DNA of 64,000 nucleotides from Deinandra increscens subsp. villosa. Its lineage: Eukaryota; Streptophyta; Magnoliopsida; Asterales; Asteraceae. The position numbers and the translations under genes are program-made. Of the stretch, positions 45,701-56,113 are shown one piece after another (within the stretch, counting starts at the first letter, position 1; each line of letters begins with the position of its first letter). Location: the NCBI GenBank assembly GCA_039602395.1, contig JBCNJP010000003.1:71769917-71833916 (forward strand), written 5' to 3'. The notes beneath the pieces were generated by a model, which was not told the origin of the DNA, ran no database searches, and worked only from the letters and a program-made list of their open reading frames with translations.

Positions 45701-48700
45701 AATGCAACATCTTGAGATTTTGGAGATTAGAGCAGGTGGTTTGGGGTTGGGCAAGTATATTGGCAGTGCTCCTTCGATACAAACTAGTTCAAATAGTACT
45801 GATGATCAGAACCCTGTAGATCTGAGCCTTGAAGGATTGTCTCTTCAGGTAAATAACAGTGATTTGGATGAAACCAGATAAATAATAACCAGGTAGTTCA
45901 TTTACATAATATGTTGTTTGATTTATCTTTTTTCAGGCCAGGATATAGAAGGTTAATTATGTTTTGGATATTGCATCAGTAAAAAAAACAGAGCTGGCAC
46001 GCGTAATAGATAATCTGATTATTGAAAACCAGAATGACATACTGGTAAAGGGGCTGGCTAAGAAGTACAATAAGGTGTTCAGTGATGGTAAAATTGATCA
46101 TGAGGGGGGCAAAGTTAAACAGAAGGAAACAACATTAACTGTTAATGAGACCATTTCTCATATGTTCGGAATTGGGAGACACTACAAGGGGGTTGGTGGA
46201 TAGTGAGGATGATGATGCTGCGGTTAAGGAGAGTCCGCAATCTGGTGGGAATGAAGAAATGTCATGTAGTGATGATGGGAGTGAAACTTCATATTGTGAT
46301 GAAGATGCGGATGACGAAACAGATGATGGGGGTGCTGAGGAGACAGTGACGAAACAGATGATGGGAGTTAATGATGGTAGGGAAGGTAAACTTTAATATT
46401 ATTAACTGTACCAGTTTGGTCCTTGGGGGAATAACTAAGTGTTCACCATATTTTTTAATTTTGTGTTTAGTTGGTGCAATGACAAATAGACAATGGATGG
46501 ATAGTATTAGGGCACCACCATTTAGTCTTAATCTGACGCAGGAAGACACAAAAACTCTGGCCAAGAATGATATGTTTATGAATGCAGGAGGTGAGGAACG
46601 AACTATGAAAGACATACTAAAAGCATCAAAGAAAAATCGCTCAAAGAATTTAGTGGGGCACAGTTTTGGTGGTCCAATATGGGGGCTTGGACAGAGTCAA
46701 GAAGGTGAAAAAGGTAGTGTACATATATTCTTAAACTCTGGTCGATAGAAACACATGGAATGCCTTTAGGGAAAAATATATAGGTCCCTACCTGTTATTA
46801 CTAGTAGCAATTAACTGTTTATGTTGTTATTGGAACTGGACTACTAGCATCAAGGGGGGATATGTTATGTCGGTGATGGATATATTAACATTAACTGTAA
46901 ATACTCATAACAGTCATGAATGATAGCCCGGGTGCTTGCTTTAGATGTGTCGGTGATGGCACTAGTAACACTAATTATAAATACTTTTAACAGTGGTGCT
47001 AATTGGACTAGGTAAAAAATATTCCCAGCCCCTTGTTTAGAAACTAAAAATTAACAGAAAAGTTTTGCTGTGGGGTTATTTGAATACTCTTTTTTTGGTT
47101 GCAATGTTTAAGAGTTTTGCAGTGGGTGTGTGATCCCTAAACACTGCTTATTACTTTATTTATTTTCTAAATCATGATGATACTTAACTGATTAGTTATC
47201 TTAATGATAGCCCGAGTGCTTGCTTTAGATGTGTCGGTGATGGCACTAGTAACACTAATTATAAATACTTTTAACAGTGGTGCTAATTGGACTAGGTAAA
47301 AAAATATTCCCAGCCCCTTGTTTAGAAACTAAAAATTAACAGAACAATTTTGCAGTGGGGTTATTTGAATACTCTTTTTTTGGTTGCAATGTTTAAGAGT
47401 TTTGCAGTGGGTGTGTGATCCCTAAACACTGCTTATTACTTTATTTATTTTCTAAATCATGATGATACTTAACTGATTAGTTATCTTAATGATAGCCCGA
47501 GTGCTTGCTTTAGATGTGTCGGTGATGGCACTAGTAACACTAATTATAAATACTTTTAACAGTGGTGCTAATTGGACTAGGTAAATAAATATCCCCAGCC
47601 CCTTGTTTAGAATCACTAATCAACCGAAAAGTTTTGCAGTGGGGTATTTGATATTTTTTTTTGGTTGCACTGTTTAAGAGTTTTGCAGTGAGTGTGTTAT
47701 CTAAGCACTGCTTATTCTACATTATTTATTTTCTTTATCATGCATATGATATTTAATTGATTAGTGTGCCTGCAGATATCGGTGAACATGAATCTAACAC
47801 TCGGGGAATGCCTAAAAGTCCAAATAAGGTCTTTGCATGTGGTTTGGAAAACAAGGAACCGGCAGTGGAAATTTTTTCAAGTACAGGTATGTCTCGTTAG
47901 TTAATTATCTATATCCATATCATTTTCTATAAATATAATTTATATTCGTGTAATTAAAAGGAGATGTGGAGTCAGCTGAAGTCGTTAACAAAAATACCAA
48001 TGAGTTAATAGCAGACGTGGGCAATGATGTTGGTAAGTTAATTACTATGTCGACTTGCACAAAATTATTAAAAACATGTTTTACTGCATTTTTAGGGTGG
48101 TGCTAAAAACATTAAATGAGAGTGCGTTTATGTTGTGCCTAGAACCATTTGGTAAAAGACAGGTTGTGGTTGCGGATGATTTGAAGTCCCCTTTCTTCAA
48201 AAGAGATGTTGTTATAAAATGCCGATACACAAAGGAGGAACACGCTATTTGGGATATGCTAAACGAAGACCAAAAGGCGTAAATATTCTATACCTTTATT
48301 TTGAAATATTTGCATATGAATGTAGTCTCTAGATTGATTATGATTGTTACAGGGTCGAGGAAAAGATTGCTAAATTTAATGAGGTTCAAAAAGCGTCTTC
48401 AAAGAGTAAATTGAACGTGTGAGTAAAACAAAACTATAGATTTAATGAGCCTGACATGTCATTTATAATACGCCCCCCCCCCCCCCCCCGCTTATTTTAT
48501 TTTCTAATATCAGAGATTTTTTTTTGTTGCAGGGATGCACTTTTTGTGACGAGTTTTGGACCCGGTACTGGTTGGACCCTTCTAACATCTTTGATACCGG
48601 GGAAAAATGTGCAATGTGAGATAATCGACTGCTGCGCAGAAATTTTAAACCATGATGAAAAAAAAAGAAGCCGTGACTCGCCGCATATGTTGTTTTGCAG

Positions 48701-49500
48701 GGCATTTAGGGTACAGGTGCGCTTAAGTTTTTAATTGATTATATAGAAAGTTGTGGAAATTAAATTATATGTGATAACTTATGTTTGGTACAGGGAGATA
48801 AGATGTGGGATGATAAAGATGTGGATAACTCTACTCGTATAAAGTGGTTTAGTAAGGTGATGTTTCAAAATGTGGGGAAGGTTGAAAGTAGAAGGGGAAT
48901 GAAATGTTTTGATTTAGTAGTTTTCCCAATATTGGAAAACTCGCATTATTATCTAGTTGTTTTTTAATTGAAAAACCCGGGGATTTATCTAATTGATAAT
49001 ATGCATTCTGATGAGACGGTGGTGGCATGTAAGGACAAGAAGGAGTTTCACCAAAAAGATACCGTGTATAAATTGGTAAGGAATAACTATATGTTAACTA
49101 TATAGACATAACATGGATTTAAGTGTCTTCATAAATAGTTATTAAACTTTGGCTGTTTACCCACTTGCAGAAAGACCTCTTTGTACAGTATCTTGACGAG
49201 TGGAATCATCCTAAGGCTGGAAAATTAAAAGTGGCAAAGGTTGGAAGGTTGGTATTGGAATGTGCAAGCGGGGGGAATGTGAAGGATTGTGGAATATATG
49301 AGGCATATGGAGACGTTCATGGGTTACAGTCGTGAAAAGTTTCTCTGTGGGTTGGAGAAAGATGTTAAAAAGAAAAGAGGTGGCGATGGAACAAAGAAGA
49401 TGAAAATCAATTTGCTTAGGAAAAAATATGCAGCACGTATATTGTTGTCTGACATCAACATGAGGAAGGAAATGGTCTGCATGGTAACGGGGATCCCAAA
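42780..49500 (+). pseudogene. Ulp1/SENP-like C48 cysteine protease gene of the MULE, decayed
   Basis: Ulp1-type proteases remove SUMO-like modifiers; in MULEs their role is unknown. Several small 5' exons are followed by a large exon (44721-45520: basic N-terminus with PGRKRRKVVK, then GFGKFLKFNLQGISQKLGHF and ISNLTGLPNNG) and 45618-45848 (LYLDGVDCNVMKVDRSIPTM). C-terminal exons at 48533-48710, 48794-49075 and 49171-49500 form the protease domain: SHYYLVVF (His at 48944), IYLIDN (Asp) and VKDCGIY (Cys at 49288-49290). Defects: an in-frame TAA right after the His strand (48965-48967) and a frame change directly behind the catalytic Cys, from DCGIY to MRHMETF. The acidic middle part (45940-46390) also shifts frame. 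Splice sites are by eye. Confidence 0.75.
46921..47765 (+). repeat. Three tandem 285-bp units in an intron of the Ulp1-like gene
   Basis: Units start TGATAGCCCG at 46921, 47205 and 47490, spaced 284 and 285 bases. Units 1 and 2 are nearly identical; unit 3 is more diverged. Each contains TGTGTCGGTGATGGCACTAG and TTTTGCAGTGGGTGTGTGAT. The last unit runs up to the next exon acceptor (CTGCAG, about 47770). Confidence 0.9.
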
Positions 49501-50633
49501 GTAGGTTAATTAGTAGGTTCAAGATTTTCTATTTTGAATGTAAGCATGGTGACTGAGTATGGACAGTCTAATCATATGCTGTATTTTGTATCGAACTTTA
49601 TCTGCTGGGTGTACAAACTATGTGAACACCAACCCTCTTGATATATGGAGGCGGTTATTACTATTAGCAGCATTGTAATTTGGTGATAACCCCAGTGCTA
49701 GTTTGTGTTTCCAGATATTTTGCTTATATATTTTGGTTTTGTGAAGATTAAAAGCTTTAGGGTGGGAAGAAAATGACAAAAGTGGTACATTAATATACTA
49801 TTAACATGATCATTTACCCTACGCTTACTGTATAAAATGTTAAAAATAATAACTCTATCATAATGATATCACTGGTGTTTGTAGATTGTAATATGTTAAA
49901 ACTAAAAACAATAATGTTAAAACTAATAACAATAACGATAAAAGTTGTTAGCACTGGTATTAGTTGAAATATATTATTTTTCACCTTAGTTCCTTCTCCA
50001 GTTATTTTACTTTTAATAATCTTATAAGGAAAAATGTGCAAAGGTTAAATTGTAAACTTGACCGTTAATAGGTGAACCCACTGGTGTTAGTTGAATATTA
50101 TGCCCAGTTTTGTACATTGGTAGCACTAGTGTTACATATACCACCTAGTGTATAAATGTTATTGTCAAAAAATACAGTACATACTTAGAAGTAGATTTAA
50201 TAGTTGATAACACCACTGCTATTTTTTTTAAGACTGTTAACAATGAGTCTACAAAAAACGTAATAGAATGATAACCCCACTGCTATTTTATGTTGACAAT
50301 TAGCAATTTAATCGCCCTGTAGAATAATAAGTTATTTCCACTGAAGATTACCAATACTTGGAAAATAACAGCGGGGTCATCAAAAATTGATACCAAAAGA
50401 TTGATATAGATCCTAAAGCTGATATTTATATATTGATCCCATAGAATTACATAGTCATACGGATTACATCATTAAAATAACACTAGGATATGAAAACCCC
50501 CTACAAAACAAAAAGGTTGTTTTTTAGTAAACAACGTCCTAGGGGGGGGGGGGGTGTCAACAGATGACTGTTCCCAAAAGAGAAGGTTGTTTTTTAAGAA
50601 ACAACATCCTAGTCAAAATGTGATGTAATTAAT
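49501..50633. other. Spacer between the two convergent MULE genes
   Basis: AT-rich, no gene. Two copies of a small hairpin word (GGTTGTTTTTTAGTAAACAA at 50515 and GGTTGTTTTTTAAGAAACAA at 50584) lie near the transposase 3' end, the first followed by a G13 run (50542-50554). Confidence 0.6.
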
Positions 50634-53600
50634 TCATGGAATTTTTAATGCTAAAATACGGTACTTGGAAGTTGAGGCCTCCCCATTCCCCTGTTTTTTG
50701 CAATTGCGGGAATCGTGATGACCCCATGTGTTGCAATTCCTGCACAGCCTTGGGGCCTTCTTGGACTTCTCAACAGCCTTCTCACCCGGTCCAACCAACC
50801 TCTTGTTTGTGCCACAGCCTTTGTTACGTATGCCTTGTGGGGGGATAAGGCCAAGCAAAACATCATCAACTTTCCCAATCAATTCCTCCATTATACCAGC
50901 CCTCTTGTTTGCAGCAGATTTCACAGGATACTTCGCGACAACACCATTCTTGAGCTCATTTATATCGGCAGCAAAAAGTTGCAGGCCCTCCAAATTGTCA
51001 CTAAGACGATCAATGCAAACACTAACGCACTCCATGACCTCACTCCTCATAATAGCTAGGTCGTTGTTTTCAACAGAAAGTCTAGACGGGATGTCATAAA
51101 GACGGGGTGGTAAAATATGTCGACGCCAGCGGTTCTTTATATAGCGACCAGGAATTTCTTTGACGGCATTAACACGAAAAACCAAGAAAATGTGTCGACA
51201 GAGATAACTGTTACGAGTAAATCCCAAGAAAGGGCATTCATAAGAATCCTCTATGTTGTTCAGACGTACCTTGTAAAAAACATATAATATCAATGTTAAT
51301 AATAAAAGAGGATTGGAAAAATGATCTTAAACTGCCAGCTACGGTGTTACCTAAGTGGGCTGCAGGCTGTTAGAAATTCTAACATCTGGATGGGTAGTAA
51401 AAAAGTTTGATTAATTTAAATAAAAAAGTAGTTGCTGAAAAAAAGTACTAGTGCAAATATATAACACCATTCTTACAGAAATAATGTTTTGCAGCAAAAT
51501 ATGAGGTTTTCATTGGATAACTTAAATAATAGAAAGAGTTCAAGACGATAATTTAACTTACCTTGAAGGTCTTAATATACACAAAGAGGTGATTCATGTG
51601 GGAAACATCGTAAACAGTGTGGCCATCGACAACATCGAGATTCATGATGTAGCATTGATTCTTGCCTCTAATGATTTCTTTCTGAACTTCAGCGAACATT
51701 GAAAGAGTGTATATTTGAGAAGCATGCTTTTCAATATCTTCACCTGTAACGATAAAAAGGTGTTAGCAGTAAATATATTATTTAATAACCATAGTACTAT
51801 ATTATGTTTTCAAAAGTTTACATTTTTCTAATCACTATTAGACTGATGATATGAAAATTACTTGTTTGTGTTGTGTACAGTTAAAAAGATAAATAAGTTT
51901 CTATAGTGTTAGAGTTAGTGTTAGTAGATGTCATGCAGTGTTAAAAACATTAACAGTGACCGCATAAACTTTTAGCATTAGTGTTCGTTGAGACATCCAG
52001 TATGATAAAAAATGTTTATAATTTTGTCTAAAATATCTTGACCTGTAAGGATAACAGGGATCTGGTTGGCATCACGAAATTCTAGGATACGCTGATTGTA
52101 ACTCTGCTGGTCCATTGAGGAATCATAACACATAAGGAATTGAACAAGTGTGTTGCCATGGCTAGAATTTACTTTGAATGCAGCATTGGAGCTCTCACAG
52201 CGGGAAGTTGTTTTCATTAAGCAGCACATTGGGATTTCACGGAAATAAGCTGGAATCCACATTTCCCTTATCGCATACATGTCAGTTAACCAAGAAATCT
52301 TGGTCAATTTAAATTCCTTTATCAGACTAGCCCATCGATCTTCAAACTTTTCAGGAGTAAGGTAAATATTCCAAACCAACTTGTGGATTCGCTGCCTAAG
52401 ATCATTGTTCTCAAGGACATCAGCATGAACCTACAAAATGAATGGAAAAAGTAAAAAACGAAGCAACGAGAATCTAGAGAATCTAGGGAAGATACAAATT
52501 TATGTTAATAACCAAGGTTAGAATAAAAAAAAGTACACCAATTTGTAGCACTGGTGTAATATATACTTTTTTTGAATCATGTTTAGTTATACAAAAAACA
52601 GTAACTAATAATTAAAAAAAAGGAACAATATAAATATGAAATTGTGAGCTTATTATGTAAAACATAAGGATATAAAAAATAAATTAATATTATTTTACAC
52701 AAGTTCAACCTTTGTGGGGAGTTTCTTCATTATGTGCCACATGCACAATCGGTGGATTGCAAAAACAAATGTCTTGTCAATTGCAGACTTCATAGCGGGG
52801 TCTTGATCGGTTAAAACAAGTGCGGGTTCCCTTTTGTGAACTTTAAGGAACGCGCGAATCAGCCACATGTATGCTTCGGTTGTTTCATCACATAAAAGTC
52901 TGGCGCCAAAAGTTACACAACGTTTGTGGTTATCAACTCCGGTAAAGGGCACAAAAACCATGTTGTATCTATCAAAAACATATACTTTCAAAATTATAAA
53001 AAGAATAAATAATAATAATTTTAAAAAATAAAACAAATAGCAATATAGTTATGGGTGACAGGGGTTACTGTTAACACCAGTGTTATCACTTATAACACCG
53101 GGGGGTGGGGGGTCAATGTATAATTTTAAAAAATTTATCAGACTGGACTTCATAAAATAACTAAACAGAAACTGTAAAACAAAATTTAAAGTTATATGTA
53201 AATGGTATATGCACCTATTTAAATGTAAAAAAGTAAGATTAAGGATGTAACAAACTAACTTGTTGGTGGAATATGTGGCATCGAATGCGAGTACATCACC
53301 AAAATTGTTGTAACTTGTCTTAGAGAAGTCATCAGCCCAGAACATATACTTCACCTCACCCTTTTCATGATAAAGTTCATAAGAGAAGTTTGGAAGGGTT
53401 TCAGAACGATCCTTTAGCTTCTGTGCAACAAGCATCATGTTGCAATCAGCAATGAAAAGCCTTAACTCTCGCGCAACAGACTTAAAGGTATTTTTGGTAC
53501 CATGCATATTATGATGCCCGCCTTTTAATGATGTTTGAAAACGGTGAGCAACTTGAGGGCCAACCTTGTTTAGACTCATGGAATGGACGAATTGGTAATC

Positions 53601-55032
53601 GTCAAAGTTTAGGTGTTTGCCTTTGCGAGTAAGGTCCATGTTATAAGACGGCACCATCGGATGGTTGTGATTCTCAGAAAAGGCATAAAGAAGAACTTTG
53701 TAGTCTCCCCTAATCAGCTTGTATCTAATCAATGCCGGGCAATCTGTACAGTGGGATGTACTAGCCCTAGTGTTAAGCAAAGTTGCAGTGTCTAAGGTGT
53801 CGATGGCTTTGGCTTTTGATTTGCCACACTTGGAACATGCCATAAATTTGTGAGTTATTACATCTTTCACCTTTTTATAGGCAGTTACACGGGCAGAGAA
53901 ACCAGATTGTTCAGCATAAGCCGTGAACATATTCTCCACTTCCTCATAATCGTTGAAAAGCGTTCCAACTACTGGTTTGAAACAAGGGGAGACCTGTGGT
54001 GCCCAATACTTTGATCCATTAGGACTTTAATAAAGGGATGATACATGTGTTCCTGTAAAAAAAACAACTCAGATCGAAAAAGTTGCAGAGTTTTATTTTA
54101 ATAACTAGAAAATGCATCATTATTATAAATGAGGTCAATTTTAAAAATGATGGAATTGAATTATGCATTAAATGGAAATATGATACAAGTTGTCATTAAA
54201 TATAATGTTATGCAAAAAAAACAATTCTATTTCATCTGTGGTGTTCAGTCTGTTAACAACCAAAAAGATACCCACAAAACATACTAAAAAAAAGGCCACG
54301 TGTGTTTCAAATTCATATATTAGTATCAATCATCTGTAACATGTTGACAAATAACTTTTAAAAAACTATAAACATCATGAAAAGTAATATAAAAAGGTGA
54401 TAAATAAAAGGTTAGGTGAAGAATGTATAATTATGTTACTGTTAATGTAAAAAAGCATAAATATGTAAACATAAAAATATATCTATGATCTTATCTAAAG
54501 AAAAACATAACATCATATCTTCTAAAATCTTAAACGTATACATGTACTTGAAAATGGGTTCTTACACAAAAAGAGATCTGTGTGAACAAAACAAGAACAG
54601 TGGTTCTGTAAAAATATGCAAAGATGGCTTTTAAATTAACTTTTTAGATAAACACAAAAAGAGATCTGTGTACACATTAATAACTTGTTAAGAAACAAAA
54701 ATATACAAAGATGGCTTTTTCAATTACAGAAACGGTAACTAAAACCAAAAGAAGAATTCCCGATGAAGTTTAAGAAACAAAAAGATATCTATGTACCAAA
54801 GAAAAAACAGAACAAAAATAGATGCTGAACAGATATAAAAACATACAAAAAATACTAATTTTCCTGAAAAAATACCTTGTTTGTCCATTCCAACATAGTT
54901 TAACGGATGGTTGATCATCAGAAGATCCATGGTTTCATCTACATCAGCGTGATAATCCTCTTCTTGAACAACTAGATTTGATGGTATGATTTGCATGTCA
55001 CCGATATCTGGAGGATGGTCACCACCTCCCAT
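50634..55032 (-). CDS. MULE transposase (FAR1/FHY3-related), six exons, one in-frame stop
   Basis: It would cut and join the MULE ends. Exons on the - strand: 55032-54876, 54052-53260, 52968-52710, 52430-52043, 51743-51562, 51269-50634. All five introns have GT..AG borders and phases agree, giving 805 codons with one TAA at codon 61 (54029-54027). FAR1-type DNA-binding region: FKPVVGTLFNDYEEVENMF to the CxxC/C/H ligands (HKFMACSKCGKSK, NHNHP). The MULE DDE domain has Asp in FDATYSTN (about 310), Asp in LVLTDQDP (about 371) and Glu in TTSRCESSN (about 482). The C-terminal SWIM-like finger reads ECPFLGF..YLCRH, with one Cys of the usual CxC missing. A CCHC-type finger, CRNCNTWGHHDSRNC, follows near 769. 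The start could also be 51 bases upstream (55083). Apart from the stop it looks well conserved. Confidence 0.85.
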
Positions 55033-55433
55033 TAATTTCAGACGAAAATTGAGGGATTTTTGGGAAAGAAAATCGGATAACAAATTTAAGGAAAGGGTTT
55101 CTTGTAGAAAGTTAGGGTTTGTTAGGGTTATTATAGGAAGAAGATGAAGGTGAGGGAGGTTTGGTGAGAAAGATGAGACGTAAATGGGAGGGAGAAGTAC
55201 AATATTGGGAGGCTCGATGTAAGTACCAGGTCTACAGTGATTCTTTTTTTTTTTTTGCAGGGTGCCGTCGGAAGGGATAAAGAAAGTAAACGGTGGGAGG
55301 GGGTGGGTGTGGGGGAAAATACCAAATTACCCTTCAAAGGAGAATTGAATCATTGCCACATGTAGGGAGGGGATTGGTGAGATGGGGTTATTTGGTTAAT
55401 GCTACATGAAGGGGTTAGTAATTGTGCCCAATC

Positions 55434-55903
55434 CTATATATATATATATAGACCCCTTATTTTTTGTAGACCCCGTAGACCCCTTATAAAACTCAATAAA
55501 ACTCATTAAAACTCACTAAAAATAAAACTCAGTTTTGTTAATTTAGTTTTTTTTATTAGCGATAAGCTTTTAAGAACAAAATAAGACAATTAAAAAAAAA
55601 GAAAAACGAAAAACATTAAAAATTGAACATTTTAAGACAATGAGTTTTAAAAATCAATGAGTTTAAAACTCAATAAAACTCAGTGTTGCGTTTAAAACTC
55701 ATTATTTTAAAACTCGTTGTCTTAAAATGTTCGATTTTTAATGTTTTTTTTGTTTTTTTTTAATTAATTTATTTATTTTTTTGGTTCTTAAAAGCTTATC
55801 GTAATAAAAAAAAACCAAATTTACAACACTGAGTTTTATTTTTATTGAGTTTTATAGGGGTCTACGGGGTCTACAAAATTTAAGGGGTCTACACGGAACC
55901 CTT

Positions 55904-55906
<3 letters not shown>
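55434..55906. mobile_element. Foldback MITE 7 with AAACTCA arms
   Basis: The left arm AGACCCCTTATTTTTTGTAG, then ACCCCGTAGACCCCTTATAA, pairs with the right arm ATAGGGGTCTACGGGGTCTA and AATTTAAGGGGTCTACACGG, ending AACCCTTCCC. Inner arms TAAAACTCAATAAAACTC and TTATTGAGTTTTAT and the words GATAAGCTTTTAAGAACAAA/TTCTTAAAAGCTTATCGTAA also pair. The left end lacks about 15 terminal bases present at the right, perhaps lost when the MULE inserted in the same (TA)n. Confidence 0.75.

Positions 55907-55966
<60 letters not shown>
55907..55966. repeat. (TA)n microsatellite, about 60 bp
   Basis: Pure TA run to the right of foldback MITE 7. It creates a spurious Tyr/Ile reading frame. Confidence 0.95.
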
Positions 55967-55969
<3 letters not shown>

Positions 55970-56113
55970 GGGGGATCATATGCGGACAGGCTTTTTGCCT
56001 AAGATCCGTGCGCACCAAGGAGAGAATGACACGTATCATTTTAATGAATTCCATCGCAAGGGTGTTTATGTCATTTTGCCTTATTAGTTTGTTATGGCAA
56101 CTCACGTCATACC
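55967..56113. other. Short unassigned stretch
   Basis: The sequence agaagggggatcatatgcgg follows the TA run and looks like one arm of another foldback element (AGGGGGATCATATG) cut by the LTR at 56114. No second arm was found. Confidence 0.4.

Larger units (their letters stand above)
42447..55434. mobile_element. 13-kb Mutator-like element (MULE) with a transposase and a Ulp1-like gene
   Basis: The ends are inverted copies: left GGGGTGGGCATATC..TAATAACC..GCATTAACTAAATAACCC, and right (on the other strand) GGATTGGGCACAATTACTAACC..GCATTAACCAAATAACCCC, recognisable over about 50 bases. Both abut (TA)n, so the expected 9-bp duplication would be TATATATAT. Inside are two convergent genes, a Ulp1-type protease gene (+) and a FAR1/MULE transposase (-). 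This architecture is known from Kaonashi-type MULEs in Arabidopsis and related elements in other plants. Confidence 0.85.

Noticed and set aside
46921..47765. Satellite or CRISPR-like repeat
   Set aside because: Three 285-bp units inside an intron; no further copies nearby, so a local tandem duplication.
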